NCBI GenBank assembly: GCA_002329155.1
Contig: DCXY01000022.1
Location: 31,237-95,236, forward strand
DNA: 64,000 nt
Direction: 5' to 3'
Source: Stenotrophomonas sp. UBA2124
GTDB lineage: Bacteria; Pseudomonadota; Gammaproteobacteria; Xanthomonadales; Xanthomonadaceae
Below are positions 8,129-15,952 of this stretch, in pieces; the stretch's first letter is position 1; every line of letters starts with the position of its first letter. The notes beneath the pieces are model-generated. The model did not search any database and was not told where the DNA came from. It saw only the letters and a program-made list of their open reading frames with translations. Position numbers and translations under genes: made by a program.

Positions 8129-9099
8129 GTGGGTGTTGCGTCCAGATACTGCTGGAAAGCCGGGCTCATGGTTTCCTCCAGCCCCGCTGCGCCGCGCGCC
8201 ACGAAGCGCGCCGCAAGGCCATTGGCGGTGGCGAAGGCCAGGCCCTGTTCGGCCCCCATCACCGTGAGTGCGGTGGCCCAGGCATCGGCACGCATGGCTT
8301 CGCGGTCGATGACGGTGACGGCGGCGGCAGCCCGGCTCACCGGAGCGTGGCTGTGTGGGTCCAGGGTGTGGCTGTAACTGCTGCCGCCCTGCTCGTAGTG
8401 ATGCCAGCGGTCACCCGAGGTGGCCACGGCGAGGTCGTCCAGCGCCAGCACGCGTGGCGGGTATTCGGCGCCCGCATCTTCTTCCGGTGCGGATTCCACC
8501 AGTACCCGCCATGGCTCGCCGTCCGGCTTGTTGCCATAGCCATGCAGCTCGCCGCCGACTTCAACCAGCGCCGCACTCACGCCAACGCCACGCAGCCAGC
8601 GGCTGACAAGGTCAACCGCATAGCCCTTGGCGATGGCGGAAAGATCAAGTTGCAGGCCACCGGGTTGCAGCGCGGCGTGTGCCTGCGGGTTCAACTGCAG
8701 CCGCTGCCAGCCACAGCTGCGGGCCACCTCGGCCACGCGCGCGGCATCCGGAATGCGCTGTTCGCCCGCGTGTGCACCAAAGCCCCACAGCGCGACCAGC
8801 GGCCCGATGCTGGGGTCGAAGGCGCCGCCGCTGCGCTCGGCGATATCGCGCGCGGCCTGCAGCACGTTCCAGAAATCGGTGGGCAGCGCATGCCAGCTGC
8901 CGGTGGCGGCGCGGTTGTAGCGGCTGATGTCCGAGTTGTCTTCCCAGGTGCTCATCTGCGCGACCACACGGTCCAGCTCGGTCTGGATGCCAGCATGCAG
9001 CGCGTGCAGGTCACGGCTGCGCGGCACCACCAGCTTGGCACTCCACTGGGTGCCCATGGTGTGGCCGCCAAGGGCGGCGATGTCGATAGGTGAGGACAT
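8125..9099 (-). CDS. apbE: FAD:protein FMN transferase (ApbE family)
   Basis: A 324-aa ApbE-type enzyme that transfers FMN from FAD to a Ser/Thr of target proteins in a Mg-dependent reaction. Family motifs are clear: GHTMGTQWSAK near the start, FDPSIGPLVALWGFG, LDLSAIAKGYAVD, LVEVGGELHGYG, LAVATSGDRWHHYEQ, YSHTLDPHSHAPVS and ADAWATALTVMGAE. I chose the ATG at 9099; a GTG 48 bases earlier is possible. Unusually for ApbE there is no signal peptide or lipobox, so the enzyme looks cytoplasmic unless a start was missed. The likely substrate is the neighbouring DUF2271 protein. Confidence 0.9.
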   Translation of the reverse strand: MSSPIDIAALGGHTMGTQWSAKLVVPRSRDLHALHAGIQTELDRVVAQMSTWEDNSDISRYNRAATGSWHALPTDFWNVLQAARDIAERSGGAFDPSIGPLVALWGFGAHAGEQRIPDAARVAEVARSCGWQRLQLNPQAHAALQPGGLQLDLSAIAKGYAVDLVSRWLRGVGVSAALVEVGGELHGYGNKPDGEPWRVLVESAPEEDAGAEYPPRVLALDDLAVATSGDRWHHYEQGGSSYSHTLDPHSHAPVSRAAAAVTVIDREAMRADAWATALTVMGAEQGLAFATANGLAARFVARGAAGLEETMSPAFQQYLDATPT

Positions 9100-9209
9100 G
9101 CGGTTGGACGGAATGCCTTGGGCCTGCCTGGGCCGCTGCCCTTCCACACGCTACACCGCAGGAGGCGGTGGCGGGTGGAAGGGCGCGGCTGGCGCCGGGC
9201 TGCCGGCGA

Positions 9210-10016
9210 TTACTGCGGCAGCACTTCCAGCGTGGCCACGTAGCTCAGGCGGCGCACATTGGCCTGCTTGACCGAGGTCTTGTCGTCCTCGCTGCCGGTT
9301 TCCAGCCAGTACATGCCGGCTTCCGGCCAGGTGACGCTGAACTCACCCTTGGCATCGCTGGTTACCTTGATCTCTTCCTGCGCGTTGCGGTAGCGGGTGG
9401 CGCCGCGCACGATCTCCACTTCCAGGCCAGCCTGCGGCTTGCCGTCCACCAGCAGGCGGAATGTGGCTTTCTCACCGGCAAACAGGTCGTTGGGGTGGCC
9501 CAGCGCAACCAGCTCGATGCCCTTGCCGGTCGGCTTGAGCGCGGTGTCGTTGGGGTTGCCGTTGGTGACGAACGTCTCAATGCGGCTGCCAGTCTCGGAC
9601 ACCTTCAGCTCGGGGGCGTTGTTGGGCACTTCGCTGGCGAACTTGTCCGGGGTACCACGCCAGCGCTTGGGCTTGCCGTCTTCCTGCCAGCTGGCCGACA
9701 GGCCACTGTAGACGGTGGCCAGGCGGTAGGTGCCCTTCTGCTTGAGTTCAACGTCGAACACGCTGCGGTACTTGCCGGTGGCAGGATTCTGCGGCTGCAG
9801 CTTGCTGCCATCCGGCGCGGTGATCACCAGGGCGTCCAGCCGCAGCGGCACGTGATTGAAGTAGAACAGGTCGTTGGACACGGCTGCATCCACGGTGATC
9901 CACGGATCGCTGCCGGAGATGACCGTCTGCGAGGGCTGCAGCCATGCCTTGTGCGCGGCGGCGGTGAACGGAAGTGTGGCGGCGATGGCGGCGGCAATCA
10001 GAAGGGAACGCTTCAT
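9210..10016 (-). CDS. DUF4198 domain-containing periplasmic protein
   Basis: A 268-aa exported protein. A signal peptide covers about residues 1-21, so the mature protein would begin with HKAW. DUF4198 proteins are beta-rich, related to the periplasmic parts of metal-uptake systems (NikM/CbiK-like), and the mature N-terminal His fits metal contact; no function is proven. It stands between DUF2271 and apbE in the Fur-box operon, 27 bp downstream of DUF2271. A role in presenting metal or in the periplasmic redox step is inferred from position. Confidence 0.82.
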   Translation of the reverse strand: MKRSLLIAAAIAATLPFTAAAHKAWLQPSQTVISGSDPWITVDAAVSNDLFYFNHVPLRLDALVITAPDGSKLQPQNPATGKYRSVFDVELKQKGTYRLATVYSGLSASWQEDGKPKRWRGTPDKFASEVPNNAPELKVSETGSRIETFVTNGNPNDTALKPTGKGIELVALGHPNDLFAGEKATFRLLVDGKPQAGLEVEIVRGATRYRNAQEEIKVTSDAKGEFSVTWPEAGMYWLETGSEDDKTSVKQANVRRLSYVATLEVLPQ

Positions 10017-10043
10017 TGCTGAGCTCCTGGGGCTTGGAAAAAA

Positions 10044-10565
10044 TCAGGGTTTGACGGCAAGGGTGACGCTGCCGAGTTCGGACGTGCCCTGGGCGCTGCC
10101 ATTCTGTGCACTGCGTGCCGGCCAGCTGAAGGGAATCTTGACCAGCTCGCGGCCACCCACCTCGCGTGCGGCCTCCACCACCAGGGTGTACTGGCCGGCG
10201 GGCAGGGCGCGCAGCTGTGGCTGGCGGTCGTTGAAGCTGAGCTGGTGCTTGCCCACCGGGCGGGTGGGGCCGGTCACGCCATCCACCGGCACCTGCAAAG
10301 TGCGGCCGCTCTTGCGCCACCACTGGCGCAGGTCCGGCAGCCACTTGGTGCCGTGGCCTTCGTTGGTGTCCTTGAGCTGGTACCAGACGCTCAGGTTGGC
10401 GGCGACCTTCTGGTCGGAGCCTTCGACCCACACTGCCACATAAGGGCGGTGGTACTCGGCCACGTTGAGCTTGGGCACTTCGACATTGATGTCCAGGCTG
10501 GTGGCATAGGCGGCCGGGGCGGTGGCGATCAGCCCGCTCAGGGCGATGGTCAGGGTGACGCGCAT
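10044..10565 (-). CDS. DUF2271 periplasmic protein, probable flavinylated electron carrier
   Basis: A 173-aa protein with a signal peptide (residues 1-22). The DUF2271 body includes YVAVWVEGSD, WLPDLRQWWRKSG and DGVTGPTRPVGKH. The DGVTGPT segment (D95-T101) resembles the D-x-x-[ST]-G-x-[ST] target motif of ApbE flavin transferases, with T101 the best candidate for FMN attachment. DUF2271 proteins are known to occur beside apbE and PepSY genes. It would shuttle electrons in the periplasm between the PepSY membrane protein and an acceptor such as a ferric siderophore; this last step is inference. Confidence 0.82.
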   Translation of the reverse strand: MRVTLTIALSGLIATAPAAYATSLDINVEVPKLNVAEYHRPYVAVWVEGSDQKVAANLSVWYQLKDTNEGHGTKWLPDLRQWWRKSGRTLQVPVDGVTGPTRPVGKHQLSFNDRQPQLRALPAGQYTLVVEAAREVGGRELVKIPFSWPARSAQNGSAQGTSELGSVTLAVKP

Positions 10566-10590
10566 GGTGGGGCTCCGTGGGGAAGGGAGA

Positions 10591-11235
10591 TCAGTGAATG
10601 AGCAGCAACGCGATCAGCAGCGGAATCATCAGGCCCAGCCCCACCAGGGGCCAGGTCAGGCGCCGCTGCCGCGCATGCAGGTGCAGCAGAAACAGGCCGG
10701 TAATGCAGAACACCAAGCAGGCCACGGCGAAGATGTCCAGGAACCAGCCCCAGGCCGGGCCAGCATTGCGACCCTTGTGCAGGTCGTTGAAGTAGGACAC
10801 CCAGCCACGGCGGGTTTTTTCAAACTCCACCGCACCGCTCTCGCGGTCGATGCTCAGCCAGGCATCCATGCCCGGCCCGGGCATGGACAGATAAATCTCC
10901 TCCGGCGACCACTCGGCCGGGCGCTGGCCGACGGACACGTCCAGCGTGTTGCCGAGCCAGTCGGCCACCCGCGCCGGCAGCGGTGCATTGCCTTCCTCGC
11001 GCTTGCCAAGAGCCTGCAGCAGCGGCGCCGGCAGGGTGAGCTGCTGGTTGCGGACTTGCGGCTTGGCCTCGATCCTGGAAGCGTGGTTGAGGGTGATGCC
11101 GGTGGCCGCAAACAGCAGCATGCCAATCAGGCAGACCGCCGAGCTGATCCAGTGCCATTGGTGCAATGTACGCAGCCAGAAGCCACGACTGGCCTGTTGC
11201 TGCACGGAGCTGGCGGTAGTGCGGTCTGCTGACAC
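10591..11235 (-). CDS. PepSY-associated transmembrane protein
   Basis: A 214-aa inner-membrane protein, first gene of the redox operon. One helix lies at about residues 30-48, a periplasmic domain at about 50-160, then two helices (about 163-186 and 194-213). Conserved-looking histidines sit at helix ends: H25 and H28 (LHQWHW), H51 (LNHAS), H153 (FNDLHKG), H185 and H187. This pattern suits heme or quinone-level electron transfer across the membrane, as proposed for PepSY ferric reductases, but cofactor binding is inferred. A Fur-like box lies 38-57 bp upstream, pointing to iron repression of the whole operon. Confidence 0.85.
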   Translation of the reverse strand: MSADRTTASSVQQQASRGFWLRTLHQWHWISSAVCLIGMLLFAATGITLNHASRIEAKPQVRNQQLTLPAPLLQALGKREEGNAPLPARVADWLGNTLDVSVGQRPAEWSPEEIYLSMPGPGMDAWLSIDRESGAVEFEKTRRGWVSYFNDLHKGRNAGPAWGWFLDIFAVACLVFCITGLFLLHLHARQRRLTWPLVGLGLMIPLLIALLLIH

Positions 11236-11273
11236 GGGAATGGCGTTGCGGGGAGGGCATAGATTAAATCATT

Positions 11274-11292
11274 AATGAGAATGATTCGCAAT
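11274..11292 (-). promoter_or_regulatory. Fur box upstream of the PepSY redox operon
   Basis: AATGAGAATGATTCGCAAT is a 19-bp imperfect palindrome close to the gamma-proteobacterial Fur consensus. It lies just upstream of the PepSY gene start and is also downstream of the TonB receptor that ends at 11430. Confidence 0.75.
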
Positions 11293-11429
11293 TTATACTG
11301 ACGAGCCGCCATTGACGGTCATATTGGTCGTCTATGCGCGGCGGCAGGTTGGCATTGGCCGTAGCCAACCCCGCGTCGGTACACGCACGCGGGTGCTGGT
11401 TACGGGGCCGGCAGCACGGCCGGCCAGGC

Positions 11430-13835
11430 TCAGAAGCGGGCGTTGAGCGAGAGCCAGTAGCTGCGGCGCTGCTCCTTGACTGCATAGTCGTCCACGCAGC
11501 TGTACTCGCTGGGCGAGATGGGCAGGCACGACTGCGAAACGAAGTCCTTGTCGAACAGGTTGTTGATGCGCGCGTTGAAGGTGAGCCATGGGGTGGCCTT
11601 CCAGCTGCCACCCAGGTGGAAGATGGTGTAGTCCTCGTAGTAGCGCATGTGCTGCCTGCCGTTGGCATCGGGCAGGCTGTCGCGGTAGCGGTCGTAGCGG
11701 CCTTCGCCGATCAGCGACAGGCTGAGCACGTCGTTGGCCTGCCAGTTGAGGCTGGCGTTGGCCATGTGCTTGGCCGGTTTGCCGGCAATCGGCAGGCCAC
11801 GGCTGCTGCCGCTGGTCTGTTCGCTCCTGGTCCAGGTGTAGTTGCCACGCAGTTGCAGGGTGTCCAGCAGGTCGATGTGGCTGGCCAGTTCGACACCGCG
11901 GGTTTCGGCCTTGTCCAGGTTCACGCTCTGGCCGAAGACGCTGTAGCCCAGCGCGGCCCAGCCCGGGCCCACGTCCACGCAGTAGCCGCTGCCCGCCGGG
12001 GCTACCTCGCAGTTCGGGTAGCTGTCACCGCTGGCGATCTTGTCCTCGAAGCGGTTGAGGAAGGCGGTGGCATTGAAGCCCCAGCGTTGGCCTTCGTAGT
12101 AGGTGGCGATTTCGTAGTTGGTGCTGGTTTCAGGCTTCAGGTTGGGCGAGCCCACCAGTGGCAGCACGCCCTGGCCGCCGAAGCCGGTGACGCCGGGGAA
12201 CAGCTGGTCCGGGCGCGGGGTCTTGTAACCGGTGCTGATGCCGCCCTTCAGCGTCCACGCATCATTGGCCTTCCACACCAGGTAGGCACGCGGGCTGACA
12301 TGGCTGCCAAAGATGTTGTGGTGGTCATAGCGCACGCCGAAGGTGGCGGTCAGGGCATCGGTCAGCGCCCAGTTGTCCTCGGCAAATGCCGACCAGGTGC
12401 GGTGCTTCTGCTTGACGTTGTCGCGGTAGCCGGCGCCGTCCATGCCGAACACGCCGTCGGTCATGTCGGTGTCGTTGTACTGGCCGCCGAAGGCCAGCTT
12501 GTGCGCACCCAGCTCCATGTCCAGCATGGTGTCCAGCACCAGTGCGTCCAGCTCCATGGTGCGTAGCGGGCGCGGCAGGAAGCCCTGCAGGCGTGCACGT
12601 TCGGCATCGTTGAGCACGCTCAGGTCACCGTTTCTCATGTTGCAGTTGGCGGCCTGGCCACGGCGTGCGCAGACATCGTTCCACAGCGTCTGCAGGCCGG
12701 CGCGCTCTTCCAGCGTCAGTGGCAGTGAGCGGCCCAGGTTGTTGCTTTCGGTGCGGGAAATGCTGGTTTGCCAGTTGCCGAAGGAATAGCGGCCCTGGTG
12801 GGTAAGCGAGAGCTGGTCCAGCTCATAACGCTGGTAGGCGGTATAGCCGACGCGCGGCTGCACCACGCGGCGCGAGGTGGTGCCGCCGCTGCCATTGGGG
12901 ATGGTGGCCACGCCGCTGCGCCACAGGCTGCCCAGATTGTCGAGCGTGCCGGTCTGCCCCTTGCTGTTGTCGTACTTCTGGCGGGAAATGTCGTAATCCA
13001 GCCACAGGCTGTGGTCGTCGGAGAGCTTCCAGTCCAGGCGCATGCCGGTGTTCCAGTTGGTGTTGGCCACGGCCTTGCCGCCGGCACCGAAGCCGAGCGT
13101 GCGCTCCCACGGGGTGCCATCGGGCAAGGGCAGCGCCGGCCAGTTCGGCATCGACTCATCGCTGTCATACCAGCTGCCCCGCACCGTGAGCCCAAGGGTG
13201 TCCTTCACCAGCGGCCCGTTGAGGTAGACGTCGCTGGTACGGGCATCACCGAACTGGTCCTCCTGCTGCACGGTGAAGCCCTGGGTGAACGAGCCGTGCC
13301 ATTGCCCGGTGTTGCGGCGGGTGATGATGTTGATGACACCGCCCATGGCGTCTGCGCCATAGAGCGTGGACATCGGCCCACGCACTACCTCGATGCGGTC
13401 GATGGCATCCAGTGGCGGCAGGTAGGAGAACTGGCCGCCACCGAAATTGTTGGGGTAGATGTTGCCGACATTGCTCTGGCGGCGGCCGTCGATAAGCACC
13501 AGCGTGTATTCCGACGGCATGCCGCGCATGGAGATGGTGGCGCGGCCGTTCTTGTCGGTGGTTTCCATGCCCACGTCGATGCCTTCGACGTCACGGAGTG
13601 CATCGATCAGGCTGGTGTAAGGGCGCAGCGACAGCTCCTCGCGGCTGACCACGCTGATACTGGCCGGTGCGTCGGCGGGCTTCTGCTCGAAGCCGCTGGC
13701 GGTGACCACCACCTTGTCCAGCGTGGTGGGTTGGCCGCTGCCATTGGCATGGGCGGTGGCGGAGAGTGCGCCGAGGACGGCTAGGGTAAGCAGGTGGCGA
13801 TGTGCGGACGTGCGGAAACGCTGGCGCGTGGCCAT
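11430..13835 (-). CDS. TonB-dependent ferric-siderophore receptor (FepA/CirA-like)
   Basis: An 801-aa outer-membrane receptor. A signal peptide (about 1-30) precedes a TonB-box-like DKVVVTAS. The plug domain has the usual order: PASISVVSREEL, LRDVEGIDVG, GRATISMRGMPSEYTLVLIDGRR, IDRIEVVRGPMSTLYGADAMGGVINIIT. A ~650-residue beta-barrel ends in aromatic Phe (LSLNARF). The plug sequence is most like catecholate-siderophore or colicin receptors; the ligand is not determinable. The ATG at 13835 has GAGG upstream. A small membrane protein and a Fur box precede it, giving an iron-repressed unit. Confidence 0.88.
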   Translation of the reverse strand: MATRQRFRTSAHRHLLTLAVLGALSATAHANGSGQPTTLDKVVVTASGFEQKPADAPASISVVSREELSLRPYTSLIDALRDVEGIDVGMETTDKNGRATISMRGMPSEYTLVLIDGRRQSNVGNIYPNNFGGGQFSYLPPLDAIDRIEVVRGPMSTLYGADAMGGVINIITRRNTGQWHGSFTQGFTVQQEDQFGDARTSDVYLNGPLVKDTLGLTVRGSWYDSDESMPNWPALPLPDGTPWERTLGFGAGGKAVANTNWNTGMRLDWKLSDDHSLWLDYDISRQKYDNSKGQTGTLDNLGSLWRSGVATIPNGSGGTTSRRVVQPRVGYTAYQRYELDQLSLTHQGRYSFGNWQTSISRTESNNLGRSLPLTLEERAGLQTLWNDVCARRGQAANCNMRNGDLSVLNDAERARLQGFLPRPLRTMELDALVLDTMLDMELGAHKLAFGGQYNDTDMTDGVFGMDGAGYRDNVKQKHRTWSAFAEDNWALTDALTATFGVRYDHHNIFGSHVSPRAYLVWKANDAWTLKGGISTGYKTPRPDQLFPGVTGFGGQGVLPLVGSPNLKPETSTNYEIATYYEGQRWGFNATAFLNRFEDKIASGDSYPNCEVAPAGSGYCVDVGPGWAALGYSVFGQSVNLDKAETRGVELASHIDLLDTLQLRGNYTWTRSEQTSGSSRGLPIAGKPAKHMANASLNWQANDVLSLSLIGEGRYDRYRDSLPDANGRQHMRYYEDYTIFHLGGSWKATPWLTFNARINNLFDKDFVSQSCLPISPSEYSCVDDYAVKEQRRSYWLSLNARF

Positions 13836-13964
13836 GGGAATAACCTCGGTAGTGGATGCGAAGACGTGGGTGCCCACCCGGCAGCGTCGTCCGGGCGTGG
13901 AGTACAGCGGGAGCGCGGTGTGCGGGCGAGCAGTGCCAGCGGGGGGCTGCTGGGCCAGCGAGAA

Positions 13965-14381
13965 TCAGCAGGTGCGCGGAGGCGCCTGGCCGCGTTGCAG
14001 ACGCGGGCTGGGCAGTGCATGCGGTGCGAGGATCGATGCAGCGGGCGCCGGTGTGGATACCACAGGAACCGCTACCCGAAGGGCATGCGCGAGAGCTGCT
14101 TCGCAGCTGGCCGTGGTGGCGGCAACCATGCGGACGCCCGCCTGCCGGCGCAGCTTGGCGGGTTGTTCGGCACGGGTGGACTGGTCACCACCTTCGGGCT
14201 GCTCACTGTTTGCAGAGGCACTGGCCTCGGCATTTGCAGGAGTGGAAAGCGATGGTGTGGCCTGCGAGGCGCCTGTAATCAGTGACAGCAACAGCAGCAC
14301 ACACAACAGCACCGGTATGGCCGCCGCGAAGCGGAGGCCGGCATTGCAGGCAGGATGCTGTGGTGTGACGGATGACTGCAC
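13965..14381 (-). CDS. Small anchored protein preceding TonB receptor
   Basis: A 138-aa frame with a GTG start (GGAAG upstream) directly below a Fur box. One hydrophobic segment at about residues 17-38 is a signal anchor or uncleaved signal; the rest is Ala/Pro/Ser-rich and ends in RGQAPPRTC. I do not recognise the family with certainty; the layout (N-terminal helix, C-terminal APPR motif) recalls DUF2946-like small proteins. A second protein with the same layout and a GHAPPR ending precedes the other TonB receptor at 18336-18764, which raises confidence that this is a real gene. It is 129 bp upstream of the receptor and probably co-transcribed. Confidence 0.6.
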   Translation of the reverse strand: MQSSVTPQHPACNAGLRFAAAIPVLLCVLLLLSLITGASQATPSLSTPANAEASASANSEQPEGGDQSTRAEQPAKLRRQAGVRMVAATTASCEAALAHALRVAVPVVSTPAPAASILAPHALPSPRLQRGQAPPRTC

Positions 14382-14439
14382 TGGGCTTCCGATGGTGACC
14401 GGCGCGATAGGGGAAGCGCGCCCCAGACCATTGATTTTA

Positions 14440-14458
14440 AGTGAGAGTCATTCGCATT
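14440..14458 (-). promoter_or_regulatory. Fur box upstream of small protein and TonB receptor
   Basis: AGTGAGAGTCATTCGCATT matches the Fur pattern and resembles the box at 11274-11292. It lies 59-77 bp upstream of the GTG at 14381. Confidence 0.7.
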
Positions 14459-14492
14459 TGCAAACGGGAATTGATGGCAATTCCCGTCTTGC

Positions 14493-15200
14493 CTAGGCGG
14501 CTGGCGGGGAGCCAACCAGCGCACGGACAGCCGCATGCGGTGACAGTGCCAGCTGCGGCCGCAGCTGCTGCAGAAACGAAGGGCTGCCCTGCGCAAGGGC
14601 CAGGCGCAGCCAGCGCACGGCTTCGTCCACGTCACCGGCGGCCAGCAGCAGCGAGGCATGGCTGGCCTGCCCACGGAAGTCGCCCGCTTCAGCCGAGCGC
14701 CGGTACCAGGCCGGTGCAGCGGAAGGCTCGGCGGCCACACCACGGCCTTCTTCCAGACAGCGGCCCACCAGGTTCATCGACTTGGCATGGCCTGCCTCTG
14801 CCGCACGCAGGTACAGCGCATAGGCGGCGGCTTCATCGCATGGCACACCACGCCCGGTGGCCAGCAGGTTGGCCAGGTTGTACATGCCCCAGTCCAGTCC
14901 CTTGTCGGCGGCCTGGCGATACCACACGGCGGCCAGCTCATGATTGACCGGCGTGCCCTGGCCAAGTTCGTGGCAGCGGCCCAGCATGTTCATCGCCAGC
15001 GGCAGGCCGGCGTTGGCGGAGCGTTCAAACCAGGCCATGCCGGCGTCGCTGTCCACACTGCAGGCGCGGCCTTCCATGCAGGCCTGGCCGAGCACGAACT
15101 GGGCCAGCGCATCACCCGCCTGCGCGCGCTGTTCCAGTTCGGCCATCACCCATTCGGGTTTTTCCGGCAACTGCTGCAGCAGTGCCTGCAGATCGTCCAT
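14493..15200 (-). CDS. Sel1-repeat (tetratricopeptide-like) protein
   Basis: A 235-aa protein made largely of Sel1-like repeats of about 36 residues, seen as recurring AMNMLGRCHELGQGT, GMYNLANLLATGRGV, SMNLVGRCLEEGRGV blocks. No signal peptide is evident. It starts eight bases after the piuC stop. The order TonB receptor, piuC, Sel1 protein matches the Pseudomonas piuA-piuC neighbourhood, where a Sel1 gene is also adjacent; its role there is unknown. I took the ATG at 15200, since the frame further upstream overlaps piuC and shows no domain. Confidence 0.85.
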   Translation of the reverse strand: MDDLQALLQQLPEKPEWVMAELEQRAQAGDALAQFVLGQACMEGRACSVDSDAGMAWFERSANAGLPLAMNMLGRCHELGQGTPVNHELAAVWYRQAADKGLDWGMYNLANLLATGRGVPCDEAAAYALYLRAAEAGHAKSMNLVGRCLEEGRGVAAEPSAAPAWYRRSAEAGDFRGQASHASLLLAAGDVDEAVRWLRLALAQGSPSFLQQLRPQLALSPHAAVRALVGSPPAA

Positions 15201-15208
15201 CACCGTGC

Positions 15209-15901
15209 TCAGGCCTCGGCCCATTGCCGCAGCAGGTTGTGGTACACGCCGGTCAGGCTGACCAGCGAGGCGTGCTGCGGGTGGTCGTGGGTGATGCGGC
15301 GGATGGAATTGTCCAGCTCCCACAGCAGGCGGCGGTGGCCATCATCGCGGACCATGCTCTGGATCCAGAAGAACGAAGCCAGCCGTGCGCCGCGCGTCAC
15401 CGGGGTGACCTGGTGCAGGCTGGTGCCGGGGTAGAGCACCATGTGCCCGGCCGGCAGTTTGACGCGCTGGTTGCCGTAGGTGTCTTCGATGACCAGTTCG
15501 CCACCGTCGTATTCGTCCGGATCGGCGAGGAACAGCGTGGCCGACAGGTCCGTGCGTACCGGCTGCGGATCTTCCGGACGGGTGATGTGGTCGTAGCGGA
15601 TTGCGTTGTCAACGTGGAAGCCGAAGGTCTCGCCTTCGCGGTAGCAGTTGAACAGCGGCGGGTACACACGGCGCGGCAGTGCGGCGGCGAAGAAGGTGTC
15701 GTTGCGGCCGATGGCATCCAGGATCATCGAGCCCAGCGCGCGTGCGGCCGGGTCGGATTCGGGCAGTTGCAGGTTCTGCTTGGCCTGCGCCGACTGGTAG
15801 CCGGCGGTGGCCTTGCCGTCGGCCCAGCCGGCGCGCTGCAGGTGTTCGCGCGCCACGGCAACCTGTTCGCGGGTGAGTACGTCGGGAATGTGCAGCAACA
15901 T
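15209..15901 (-). CDS. piuC: PiuC-type Fe(II)/2-oxoglutarate-dependent hydroxylase (PKHD family)
   Basis: A 230-aa dioxygenase. The iron-binding triad is H96, D98 and H163 (GFHVDNA and SLHQVTPV), and R170 (TRG) is placed to bind 2-oxoglutarate. Length and motifs match PiuC/YbiX. These enzymes are encoded next to iron-siderophore receptors and are thought to act on the siderophore or a related substrate, but their target is not established. The gene lies 51 bp downstream of the receptor stop and is part of the same Fur-controlled operon. Confidence 0.92.
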   Translation of the reverse strand: MLLHIPDVLTREQVAVAREHLQRAGWADGKATAGYQSAQAKQNLQLPESDPAARALGSMILDAIGRNDTFFAAALPRRVYPPLFNCYREGETFGFHVDNAIRYDHITRPEDPQPVRTDLSATLFLADPDEYDGGELVIEDTYGNQRVKLPAGHMVLYPGTSLHQVTPVTRGARLASFFWIQSMVRDDGHRRLLWELDNSIRRITHDHPQHASLVSLTGVYHNLLRQWAEA

Positions 15902-15952
15902 GGGGGTGGGCCTTGATGCGAAGCCCCCGGCGCGGGGCCGGGGGCAGGTGGG

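Noticed and set aside
9100..9147. Longer ApbE start at the GTG
   Set aside because: It adds 16 Arg/Gln/Gly-rich residues with no signal peptide and no strong ribosome-binding site; the ATG is simpler.
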